64,000 nucleotides of DNA, taken from NCBI GenBank assembly GCA_023897205.1, contig JAHWDD010000007.1, positions 3,410,001 through 3,474,000 on the forward strand, read 5' to 3'. Below, one piece after another: positions 46,602 through 57,216 of this stretch; position 1 is the stretch's first letter, and every line of letters starts with the position of its first letter. Under the pieces are notes generated by a model that saw nothing but the letters and a program-made list of their open reading frames with translations, was not told the origin of the DNA and made no database searches. The position numbers and the translations under genes were made by a program. This stretch comes from Exophiala sp. HKRS030. Its lineage: Eukaryota; Ascomycota; Eurotiomycetes; Chaetothyriales; Herpotrichiellaceae.

Positions 46602-48623
46602 TTATAATGATTCCCTTGGTAGATCGAGCGTCCAGGGTACATCCTGGTTGCGGATATACGGCGCAAGGTCCACTTGTCTGCCTTTCTCATGCTCAATCTC
46701 AAGATCGGTCCTCCCATTCCCCAAGAAGGCCCACACGTTGTCGCTGGCATAGCGTATGTTGTAGTGCTCGTAGCGCGGCGTCCGGAGCGTCTTCAAGTGG
46801 TGCAACATACTTCCCGGCCATACGTAGACTCGTCCATGCGGCTTGTTGTCCTTGTACCACGACCGGCAATCCTCAGCCCACACGCTGTATTTCTTGTGCC
46901 ATGCGTCCAGGTGCTGGTTGATCTGCGTCGTGGGTCCTTGCAGAGGTTCCATCGATAATATGCCTTCTTCTTGTATTTTGCGGCAGCATTGCAGGGCGTA
47001 CTCCAGTTGTACTTCGTGCTGTAGTATTGGTCAGCCGTTGAAGAGGTTCGTCATAGTTGAAACTTGGGATGACTTACTGATGGAAGTGCGCAGCCTTGCC
47101 CCCAATTACCGGTCGGTCCATTTACGACGAAATAATTGGGAAACTGTGGCGCGGTGATGCTGAGATAGATGTTAGGTGTCTCCTTCCACGCGTCTTGCAT
47201 GATAATGCCGTCTCGTCCAGTGATCTTGAAATGTGGTACATATGCGACGTTGAACCCTGTAGCGCAGGCAATAATATCAAACTCCAATTGTTCACCTGCT
47301 GCAGTCACGAGCCCTTGCTCTGTGAACCGAACTATCTCGTCGTGGACCACACGAACGTGACTCTTCGTCAACGTCTCCAGGTAGCCTTCACCAGGTGTCA
47401 ATCTTCTACAGCCAGGCGACCATTCAGGGATGAGGCGCTGCTTGAGATCGTCGTGTCCCGGTCCAAGTTTCTGCAACATGCTTTCTCTCATGCCCTTGCG
47501 AGCTTTCTGGTTCAGCTCGCTACCTCTGATGAAAAGGGGAAACATCTCCGTAAGAGCAGATTCAAGCTTTTTGCGATATTCCAGGTGGAAATCTGGGTCG
47601 GATTTGAACTTCTCTTTCTCGGCTTCGATGTAATGATGCTTGCTCGCGGGACCCGGCACCTGACCATTCGGGTCGACCTTCTGCTCATCCGAGGCAATTT
47701 GCGGTGCTATATATGTAGGGTTTCTAGCAAAGACAGTGAGCTGGCGGGATCCTTGTGCACCTTGTCAGCTTGCATTGCGGAGTTTACATGTATCAGATTC
47801 AACCTTACCGGTGGCAAGATGTGGTACAATCTGGATAGAGCTGGATCCAGTTCCTAGTACGGCAACTTTTTTGTCTTTCCAATCTATCGAAGTGTCCCAA
47901 TTTGCACTGTGAGCCAGTTTCCCCTTGTATGAGTCGATACCTTCGATTGCTGGCCCTTTGATGCTGTTAGCATTGCCATCGGAAGACAGGAGATACGACT
48001 TTGACTGACATTTCCACTTGTTGACTACCCCAGAGCCATTGATGAGAACATCGCAGCGATCGGTAAAGGTTTCTCCTCCCTTTCTCAGTTCAATCATCCC
48101 TAAAACCATTAAAACATGCCACAACATCGACTGAGAGAACTCTTGCTCACATTCATAACTGTCACTATCCCAAGTCGCAGAGACCACTTCCGTGTTCAGT
48201 TGTACGTACTGCGAGAGGTTGTGCTGCTTGTAGAACTGCTCGAAGTACGACTGAATCTCATCTGAATATGAGTAGAACCCGGACCAATTGGTCTTGGGTT
48301 GAAAGGTGTAAGTATAGGTATGCGCTGGAATATCGCAGGCACAGCCCGGATATCTGTTCTCCCACCATGTTCCACCGATGTTGGGATTTCTACCAGAGAC
48401 GTATTAGTGTCTGACGATACGAAAGATATGGCTGATAAAAGGGAAACCTTCGATGCGCTCACTTTTCATAACAGATTAGTTCGTAGTTACGTAGCTGCCT
48501 CTCAGCCTTATACGCAAGCAAGAGCCCTGAGGCCCCTGCTCCAACGTGTACGATCTTCAGCTTTCGAGGCTGTGAGTGGAATTGGTCGAGGACGTCATAT
48601 TCGTCGCTTGGTCTTGAAATCAT
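46602..48623 (-). CDS. FAD-dependent monooxygenase of Baeyer-Villiger type
   Basis: Flavoprotein expected to use NADPH and O2 to insert oxygen next to a carbonyl, or on a heteroatom. Six exons: 48623-48463, 48389-48151, 48099-48010, 47955-47809, 47760-47078, 47018-46602. All five introns (73, 51, 54, 48, 59 nt) are GT-AG and phase-consistent, giving 578 aa. The start is the ATG at 48623 (MISRPSDEYDV); the frame upstream opens only on GTG. Landmarks: first Rossmann VHVGAGASG at 26-33; GGTWWENRYPGCACDIPAH; the fingerprint YKGKLAHSANWD at 173-184, matching FxGxxxHxxxW[PD] with Tyr for Phe; second Rossmann VAVLGTGSSS; and IACATGFNVAYVPHF. The fingerprint separates it from plain N-oxidising FMOs, but the substrate is unknown. 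It lies beside an SDR gene on the same strand. Confidence 0.92.
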
Positions 48624-49344
48624 GGTGAGGAAGTCGGTTTCTGCGCACTTTCTAGACACGACTAGAGACAACACGGCTCGCGAAACTCAGATGGATTATT
48701 TCTCATAAGTAGCATTCGATTTCATGACAATCGACCTTTCCAGAGCTAGCGCAGCGGTCGATCTGTGCGTGGTCTACATTGGCACGTTGGCTATCAAGAT
48801 GTCCGGCTGAGAACAGTCAGTCGCTTGTCTGTCTTCTAAGCATTTCTGCCTTGCGTCCAGTCATCGAATTCACCATTGACTGTTGTCTACGACCTGAAGT
48901 CTGGTCAGCGCCAAGGTTTATTCGTGAGGGCATAGTAAGCCATGTATGAGTGTCCCTTGCCTGAAGGTGGTGTGGAGTTCGGGACCATGCAGAGCTGACC
49001 CGAGGTCCCTTCTCGCGGGATCTGCTACGCGTTGATGTGCCAGATCGGCGACATACCTAGCTCTCCCATATTCTCCCTCCCATCATCGTGGAGCCTAGCG
49101 ATTTCTCTCGGATATCGAAGCGATAGATTGGTGTACTTCGAGAACTCACGGTGTTTGACTGGTCCAGGCCACTCGATAGCTGCTCATGTATACTTGGAAA
49201 TCCTGGACTTATCTGAAATCTCATGATCACTATACTCGTAATCCATTTTACAGGCAATTATCCGTTCATAGCATTTAACCTGGGATTCTACCTGTTGTAT
49301 GAAGACGGCACTGAGGAAAGTAATGATCTAAATGTCTAGAATCT
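48624..49344. promoter_or_regulatory. Promoter region of the monooxygenase gene
   Basis: 721 bp between the monooxygenase start and the stop of the upstream SDR on the same strand. No coding segment. I could not find a convincing palindromic bZIP site (such as TGACGTCA) here. Confidence 0.45.
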
Positions 49345-50179
49345 CTATATGTGACCTCCATGGACCGCCAAGACCTCGCCAGCCACGTAGCTGGATGCAT
49401 CTGACAGGAGAAAGGCCACTGCTGCCGCGATCTCATATGGTTCTGCAAATCGACGTAAGGCAGATGATGGCAGAGTCTCTAGGAAACCTTTCTCTTCCTC
49501 AGCACGCTTTTTGAATGCTGCCGTCGCTGTGGCACCTGGCTCATCGTCAGCAAGTATTCGAAGTTGAAGAGGAGTGGAGATAAGTAAACATACCTGGCGC
49601 CACTGAGTTCGTCCTGATACCATATTGACCAAAGTCCTCCTGCCACGCCCGTGACAACCCAATGACAGCGTGTTTGGTGGCGCAATAAACAGCCAGACCT
49701 TGTACTCCTCTGAGCCCGGCTCCACTGGCAATGTTGACGATACTGCCACGAGACTTGAAAGGTCCACGAGGTTCTTGATTCTGCATGACTTTGAGAGCGG
49801 CTGTACCGTAGATCCATACCCCTCCGATGTTGACATTGATCATCCTGTCGTAGGCATCGTCAGACGCGATAGGTCCTTCAACAAGGCCAATGCCGGCATT
49901 ATTGACCAGACCGTCCAGCCTGCCAGCTGCAACAACGACTTCATCAATGTACTGGCGACCTTTGGCTCGATCTGAAACGTCAATGGAGCCTTGAAAATGG
50001 ACCTTGCCCTTCTCAATCCATGGCAGCAATTCTCCGGGAGGTTCAAGGGAGAGATCGTTGACCCAAAGTGTGGCGCCACCTTCCGCTAGATACAACGTAA
50101 TGGCTAGGCCAATGCCAGATGCGGCACCCGTTACGACGATATTTCTGCCTTCGAATTCCGCCATTACGCTAGTAGTCAT
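49345..50179 (-). CDS. Short-chain dehydrogenase/reductase (classical SDR)
   Basis: NAD(P)-dependent oxidoreductase, 258 aa from two exons (50179-49594 and 49535-49345; intron 58 nt with GTATGT donor). The intron lies inside the conserved NSVAPG, which splicing restores as NSVAPGATATAAF. Start ATG at 50179; an in-frame second Met (MAEFEGRN) at 50164 is equally plausible. Cofactor loop TGAASGIG at 17-24, NNAG at 93-96, catalytic Ser 152 (NIASGAG), Tyr 165 and Lys 169 (YCATK), and a C-terminal YVAGEVLAVHGG. The Asp in VNDLS after strand 2 suggests NAD preference. In this setting it may interconvert an alcohol and the ketone substrate of the neighbouring monooxygenase; that pairing is inferred from position. 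It is divergent from the MFS pump. Confidence 0.92.
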
Positions 50180-50910
50180 GAATCCGACCTTCAGCTGATG
50201 TAGGACAACATCTTGGGCCGATGGTCTCCTTTTGAAGGGCAGAAAAACATCAGAAAAAATGTCTCAGGATCTGTCATGGCATCTCGACAAGGATGCGGAG
50301 TTACGTTGCTACCAAAAAGTGAACAACATCCGTTGAAGGTGATCTTACGGAGTAGTCGGTTCTGACTTCGGACAGAATACGAAGCGATGAGGTACTCCAC
50401 TTTCTGTACCCTCGGGTAACCCTAAGTTGGCTTTGACTAATTCTGGAGGTACTAACAAGATTCTGTGATCGCCCCGGATTTCACAGGACGAGCTTCGTAT
50501 CGCATCGAGTTAGCCTGTTTTAGGAGGCCAGTAAGCTATGTCTCTGTCAGCTTGTAGAATTTGTCACTCAACAACACATTTGTTTATTCGAGTCAGAACT
50601 TTCGTTTTCATATCCACGTCTGAATGAGAAGCGTGATCATGGTAATGGTCTAGACGCACAAGTGCCATGGTTCTTCTAGGATGGTAGAACGCGGGGACTC
50701 CACAAACTCTCATGGGGAAAGATCCCAAGCTAGTCAGGTAGGCGCGTGGTAAGATCAGAAGTGTGGGTCGAATGTTCATATATCAAGGGGTTCCTGTAAA
50801 TCTGTTCATTGAGATGGAGGTCTCCTGCTCATTACCCAAGAGCCCGGGACGTGATACAACTTCAACAAAGGTCTCCTGTCAGAATCCGCTGTCCTTGCGG
50901 CCAAGCAAGA
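50180..50910. promoter_or_regulatory. Divergent promoter of SDR and TRI12-type MFS gene
   Basis: 731 bp between two outward starts, so the two genes could be co-regulated. One exact TACGGAGTA copy lies at 50346-50354, one of the few outside the gene-poor blocks. Confidence 0.5.
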
Positions 50911-53081
50911 ATGGCTTCAGTACTGGATGAAAAATCCCCAACTGCTGTTCCAAACCCGACTGACTCACCAACTGAATCTCATCATGAGAATGCAACCGAG
51001 CTTGAAATTGAGAAAGGTCGCGTTGCGAAAGGCGACGATTCTGACGGTCGGGTCAATTGGAAGTGGAAGCAAGTCGTTGCCATCATATCCCTTTGTGGTG
51101 TTTACGTCGGTGTGTAACATCAGGATGCATTCCCTGGCCGTATAGAGGCTAATGTAACTCTTTTTGCTATGCAGGTTCTCAGATTCCACTGTACTTTGTC
51201 GGAGGTGCGAAATATTCTCTAAGCTTTGTCTGGATCGTGGTACCTAACTCTGGTCAGGCTCCTTGACTTTCATTGCCGCTGATTTGGGCGCATCATCCGT
51301 GGGCTGGATTCCTGTGTCGAACTCATTGGCTCTTGCTGCGACGTGCCCATTCTGTGGCTATTTGCAAGATGTGTTTGGCAAAAGAAACATATCGATACTG
51401 GGTTGTGCACTATTGGGGGTGGGTATAATTATCACTGCCACGGCTCAATCCTTTGCCCAGGGTGTTGCCGGCATGACTATTGCTGGAGGAGGTGCTGCTA
51501 TAGGCGAGCTCACTGCTTTGGCAGGGTCAGTAAACCATTTCATCGGATGCTCTCATCGCCATCTAATGGAGGAACAGTGTTGCTGAGCTAGTTCCGGTCA
51601 AGAAACGAGGCATATACCTTGCATGTGTCACCTTCTTCATCTGTATGTATCACTCAAATTCTGTCGGCAATGGAGTCACTGACATGCAAAGGTCCTTTTT
51701 TCCCGTATGTTCTGTACGCACAGCTCTTGTCGACACATGCAACATGGCGATGGGGTCTGTGGATCTGCCTGTAAGATATGACAGGTATTGGAACGTCTCA
51801 AGAACTTTGTTGACCAGCTTCCATCAGGATATACAACGGACTGTTCTTTGCTGGAGTTCTCTTGTTCTATTTTCCCGATTCTCACGTGCTGCGTAGTGGA
51901 GGACTCAGTCGGATGGAGATGACCAAGAGAATCGACTATGTCGGTGCCCTACTCTCTATCACCGGAGTGATACTCTTGTAAAGTCCCACAGAAAGTCACC
52001 TTTGGAAGTCTTACTGACATCAACAGCCTGGTGTCTTTGCAATCCGGGGGTACCTCCCACCCCTGGATAAGCGCATACGTGTTGTGCATGCTGTTCATCG
52101 GCGCAGCACTTATCGCGGCTTTTGTCGTCTGGGAAGCCAAATATGCAAAGTATCCCATGGTACCCAGGGAATTGTTTGCCGGGCAGCGCGTCGTGGCATT
52201 CGCTCTTGGAATTGCGTTTGTCTCAGGGATGAATTTCTACTCTGTCATCAATTTTGCACCATTGACATATGGTACTGTGTACAATCCCGAGTCAGTTGAT
52301 ATTTCTCATCCCATATGCCGACAGCCGAGACTGACATGATTTATGCAGCCCCATTCAAGTCGGCGTCAAAGGACTGGGATATTCGATTGCAATCACAGTT
52401 GGTGCCACGGTGATGAACGCCATGCTCTCGATATTCAAAAAACAAACCCGAGAGATTCTTCTAGTCTCCTGCGTGCTGATGAGTGAGTCCCAACATTTCC
52501 TGGGCAAATAGGAGAAGTGTAGCTAACACTATATACCAACAGCCGCATTCACAGGAAGTCTGGCCGTGGTCAACCCTGAAAATCCAGGTGTCGCTGTAGC
52601 ATTAGCTACCATAGGAGGGTTTGGGATTGGTGGGGTTATCGTTCCAGCGGCGACGGTGGCAATGACGGCATGCCCTGACTCTTTGATTGCAACGACGGCA
52701 GCCTTGACACTTACCATCCGTTTCATCGGCGGGTCCATCGGATACTCAATCTACTACAATGTCTTCGTCCAGAAATTAACACCAAGACTTCCGGAGAGGA
52801 TCCTGGAATATGCCATTGATGCAGGACTTCCGCAAGAATCTGGTCTCGAGTTCATCTCCACATTCCTCACGGCCCCGTCGAATTTGACGGGCATCCCAGG
52901 GGTAACGACAACGGTAGTGCAGGCGGCAACGATCGGTAGTCGATGGGCTTACTCGGAAGCGTTGGCGTTTGTGTGGTATGTCAGCATTCCCTTTGGAGTC
53001 CTGTCAGTCATAGCATGTTTCTTCATCGGAGATGTGTCGAGGTTCATGACCAACAGAATCGCCGTACAGATTAAGGAGTAG
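50911..53081 (+). CDS. MFS transporter, TRI12 / fungal toxin- or siderophore-efflux type
   Basis: Drug:H+ antiporter-type pump with about 14 membrane segments, 575 aa. Nine exons: 50911-51109, 51175-51204 (30 nt), 51258-51525, 51578-51642, 51692-51770, 51828-51977, 52027-52290, 52349-52482, 52543-53081. Eight GT-AG introns of 49-65 nt are phase-consistent. Start ATG at 50911 (MASVLDEKSPTAVPN), followed by a hydrophilic tail. TM1 carries VYVGSQIPLYFVGGSLTFIA after splicing. Then DLGASSVGWIP, the motif-A-like loop CGYLQDVFGKRN, and GGGAAIGELTALAG joined to VAELVPVKKRG, the characteristic TRI12 stretch. Late segments include FIGGSIGYSIYYNVF. No frameshift. As the divergent neighbour of an SDR and near a monooxygenase, it probably moves a substrate or product of that group; the cargo is unknown. 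Confidence 0.9.
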
Positions 53082-53779
53082 ATGGACATTGGAGACTGCA
53101 GAGAAGGGCTATGTTCGGCGACGAAAGTGGAATATCATCAGACAGAATGTACTCCCAAGAACATCAATGCATGAAACCCCGAACCTCGACCAAGAGTATG
53201 AACACATGTGTCTGATTGAACGTCCTCTTGACAGCTCATAACACGCAGGCGAAATGATATAATAAATATGCAGAGCATGTGGTTGAATAGGTAGTCAAAG
53301 GCCCATGAATCGGCACCAAACTACTTATCTTATCGCCCTGCAGACGCCACAATTGGAACGAAAGCGCCTGGCGAATCGGCGGATTAGTTAGCGGATAGAA
53401 GAACTGATGGGTCAGGAGATGATAGATTGATGATAGAATAATGGTGGCATTGGAGGGTGGATGAATGGATGGGATGGTGGGCTGGTGGGCTGGTGGGGTT
53501 GGACCAACACCAAAACCCAACATCCCAGCCAATCCCTGCATATCTGATTTTTTTGCACAGACTTATTAGCTTGTGGTTCGATTCAACTCATTCACCTGTT
53601 TCCGTCGTATCCACCAAAACGACATACTGCGACCACGATGCAGAAATGAGTCAGCTGTTGAACCTCCCTCTAAGCATCATCATCATCTGAACTCTCCTTC
53701 ATCCCTCACCCCCTCAATTTTCGCGACCCTACAGCCTACCCACGTTTTCTCAATTTCTCAGAGAGAACCCTTGTTAGCC
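53082..53779. promoter_or_regulatory. HIS4 promoter region
   Basis: 698 bp between the MFS stop and the HIS4 ATG. It holds a CCAAT at 53529-53533 and a TGAGTCA box (listed separately). An open frame continues upstream of the HIS4 ATG to about 53573, but the conserved protein starts at MGAGLLVAIDPEE. Confidence 0.55.
53647..53653. promoter_or_regulatory. TGAGTCA box, likely Gcn4/CpcA (general amino-acid control) site
   Basis: Exact match to the TGA(C/G)TCA core recognised by Gcn4/Cpc1/CpcA, 127 bp upstream of the HIS4 ATG. HIS genes are classic targets of this control in fungi. Binding here is inferred. Confidence 0.6.
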
Positions 53780-56696
53780 ATGGGGGCAGGACTTCTTGTC
53801 GCAATTGATCCAGAGGAGATCCTCGGTCCAAAGCCGTCGGGTCTGACTCTTGATCAGGTCGCATATTTCGGTCAGACCCTCGTCCAGGTCACACCCGACA
53901 ACTTCGACCGCAGCTTATCCTTCCTCCGCGCCAATTTCTCTAAGCTTGCCATCTTCTTGGACGTACGGAAACTCAAGAGCTGGGACAATGTCATAGATGT
54001 GCTCAACAATGGCGCCGCCAAGATATTTGTTACATTCGAACAACTGAAAGCCCTGTCTCAAGAACAAACCATCTCTCCAGATCGTCTTGTCCTGACAATC
54101 TCTCTGGTAAACCCAAAGACAGACTTGGAGAAGCTCAAGTCATTTCTTGACAACAACCCGAGGTGGAAAACTGCAGAATGGGCTTTTGACGGAGACAAGG
54201 GCAACGAGACCGTCGATGCTGTTTTGAAAGAGCTGGATAACTATCCTCCCAGTCCAGATCAGACACTCTTCGTTACCGTCACGAGCGAGATCGATGGAAG
54301 ACACTTGCTGCATGAATATCCTGGAAATGCCCTGATTGTCTCCTCCAAGTCTCTGACGTTTGACAAGTCAAAGGACGAACAGAAGAAACTGATCTCCGCG
54401 GTCGATCTAGTACTAGCAGGCGCTACTGCTGACAGAAAAACCGGTCTTTATGCGACTACGGTGGTAGACGAGCGTGATGTTGCTCTCGGACTGGTTTGGA
54501 GCAGTAAAGAGAGCATCTCCGAGGCATTGAAGACCGGTACTGGAGTATATCAGAGCAGAAAGCGAGGTCTTTGGTACAAGGGCAATCCAGTGGTGACACA
54601 CAGAAATTGATCAGCATCGGCTTCGATTGTGACAAGGATGCACTGATTTTCAAGGTTCATCAGCAAGGACGTGGCTTTTGCCATCTGGGGACCTACTCAT
54701 GTTGGGGCAAGGAATCCGGCTTGTCGAGATTACAGCGGACTCTTCAAAAACGCAAGTTCGATGCCCCGGCTGGATCCTACACGGCTCGCCTCTTCAACGA
54801 TCCCAAGCTTGTCAATGCGAAGATCAAGGAGGAAGCTGATGAGTTGTGTGATGCAACTAGCAAGGAAGATATCGCCTCTGAAGCAGCGGATTTGTTATAC
54901 TTCGCCCTTGCAAGGTGTGTTGCAGCCGATGTGACCTTGGAGGATATCGAGAAGAACCTAGACTTGAAGAGCTTGAAGGTCAAGAGAAGGAAAGGTGATG
55001 CCAAACCTCAATATGTCGAGGAGAAATCGGTCAGTGAAACACAGAAGGCCAAAGAGCAACCAAACGGCGTCAACGGCCATCACGATGAGGTGGTCAAAGA
55101 AGCAGCATCATTACCCAAAGAACCTTCGGATCCAGCGGGAAAGATCTCGGGTAGAATACAGATGAAGCGTTATTCCACATCACAAACATTTGCCGACGAT
55201 GTGCTAAAATCGGCTCTTCAAAGACCGTCTCAGAAATCAAACGACAAGATCATGGCTCTCGTCCAACCCATCATCGCCGACGTACGCAGCAAAGGCGATT
55301 CGGCTGTCCTAAAATATACCCAGAAATTCGAAAAGGCCACCAGCCTAAAATCTCCTATGCTAAAAGCCCCTTTCCCACCAGCTTTGATGCAACTTCCAGA
55401 AGAGACCATCAAAGCCATCAACACATCCTACGACAACATCCTCAAGTTTCACTCAGCACAAAAATCCTCTGCCCCACTCGTCGTCGAGACCATGCCGGGT
55501 GTTACCTGCTCACGCTTCACACGGCCAATTGAAAAGGTCGGACTCTACATTCCAGGCGGCACTGCAGTGCTGCCTTCAACCGCACTCATGCTTGGAGTGC
55601 CAGCTATGGCGGCTGGCTGCAAGAACATTGTGTTAGCATCCCCACCTCGGTCTGATGGCACCATCACGCCAGAAATCGTCTACATTGCACACAAGGTTGG
55701 TGCCGAGGCGATCGTGCTTGCGGGAGGAGCGCAAGCAATCGCGGCTATGGCCTACGGGACTGAATCTGTCACCAAGGTCGACAAAATTTTGGGACCAGGC
55801 AATCAATTCGTCACGGCAGCCAAAATGCTCGTGTCCAACGACACGTCTGCTGCCGTCAGCATTGATATGCCAGCGGGACCATCAGAAGTCCTTGTGATCG
55901 CTGACGCTACAGCCGATCCAGCATTCGTGGCTAGCGACCTGCTCTCCCAGGCTGAACATGGCACCGACAGCCAGGTAGTTCTGATCGCGATTGACTTGTC
56001 GGAAGCGCAACTCCAAGCCATCGAAGACGAAGTCCACAAGCAAGCACATCAATTACCACGCGTCGACATCGTGCGGGGCGCCATCGAACACTCAGTCACG
56101 ATCTCGGTTCCCACGCTCTCGTCAGCCCTCCACTGGTCCAACTTTTACGCGCCCGAGCATCTGATCCTCCAAATCAGCGACCCCAAGTCCGCTCTTCCGC
56201 AGATCCAGAACGCCGGTTCCGTCTTCCTAGGCGGCTGGACCCCGAATCTGTGGGCGACTACTCCGCCGGTGTCAACCACAGTCTGCCCACGTACGGCTAT
56301 GCACGTCAGTATTCGGGCGTCAATCTCGGCAGCTTCACCAAAAACATCACGAGTTCCGAAGTCACGGAGCGCGGCGTGGGCGAGGTCGGGTTCGCCGTCA
56401 TGGAACTGGCGCGCGTCGAGGGCCTGGACGCCCACAGGCGGGCTATGGAGTTGAGGCTGGAGAAGCTCGGCTTGGTCGAGAAGAGATACAAGGATGTGGT
56501 TGCAGATCCTGATGTGCCGGTGGAGCAGAAGGAGACGAGTCAGGTCGATGCCGAAGCTGCCGACCAAGGCATAGAGAGCAGCAGCAATACCTCCACGAGC
56601 AAGGCTGTACCGGCGCCTGTGGAGGCTGTGTCTGGCACGGAGGGTGTCGAGCGCGAAATCGAGATCGAAAAGACCACGTTACTCGAGAAGCCTTGA
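53780..56696 (+). CDS. HIS4: Trifunctional histidine biosynthesis protein: PRA-CH, PRA-PH and histidinol dehydrogenase; two apparent 1-nt losses
   Basis: Catalyses steps 2, 3 and 9-10 of histidine synthesis. About 972 aa if one base is added at each of two sites. Start MGAGLLVAIDPEE at 53780. Residues 1-210 are the fungal N-terminal extension. PRA-cyclohydrolase follows (about 215-315: FDCDKDALIFKVHQQGRG, CHLGTYSCWG with metal-binding Asp/Cys pattern). PRA-pyrophosphohydrolase is about 316-405 (KIKEEADELCDA, EAADLLYFAL). Histidinol dehydrogenase is about 485-890 (GLYIPGGTAVLPS, GPGNQFVTAAK, IDMPAGPSEVLVIAD, LLSQAEHG). Break 1 near 54583-54588: GLWYKGN must join SSGDTQKLI. Break 2 at the C run 56240-56243: LGGWTP must join ESVGDYSAGVNHSLPTYGYA. 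Both are -1. After the usual end (VEGLDAHRRAMELRL) there is an extra acidic tail of about 70 residues ending TTLLEKP. A TGAGTCA box lies upstream. Confidence 0.94.
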
Positions 56697-57216
56697 TCGA
56701 GGCGTGTCTTCTCGAAGTGTAGTTGTGCTTTCTCAAGCGTTCTGAGGGTGGAGATTTCATTTCAGACTATCAATGTGTGGACGATGTATACTGTGTGCAC
56801 GGGAACGTCGGATTTTGGGATTGCAATTTGTGCTCTTGTTCTATACTACCAATCCATGTTGGCGACGACACTATCCCAGAATTTCTCTATAGATCAGATA
56901 GATCTATAGATGTGACTAGATTTTGGCATCACTATCTTGATTCATGTTTGTTCAACAAACACTTCAATTTCCGTTGGCATTGGTCATCGGAAAGATAGTA
57001 TAGTCTCTCCATTATAAAGGGTGGGAAAGTCTTGGAATACCTTGCTCGATTAGTGTTCATTTTAATTGTCCCACACGCTATCCCTTGTCCGCGCCATGAA
57101 TACTTGGCCGCTTGCCTTCTCGAGATCAACCCCGAGTGGGAGCTGGGGGCCCGTGGGAAGCGGAGGAAACACTCTTCCTATAGTTCATATTGATCACATC
57201 TATGCAGCCCCGACGT
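56697..57216. other. Convergent intergenic region between HIS4 and the SDR gene
   Basis: 520 bp between two facing stop codons. It holds one strong inverted repeat (listed separately); otherwise no coding segment. Confidence 0.5.
56886..56910. other. Perfect 10-bp inverted repeat (hairpin) in a convergent 3' region
   Basis: TCTATAGATC and its exact reverse complement GATCTATAGA flank the 5-nt loop AGATA. It sits about 190 bp after the HIS4 stop and 306 bp from the SDR stop, where a two-way 3'-end signal might lie. Function is not shown. Confidence 0.6.
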
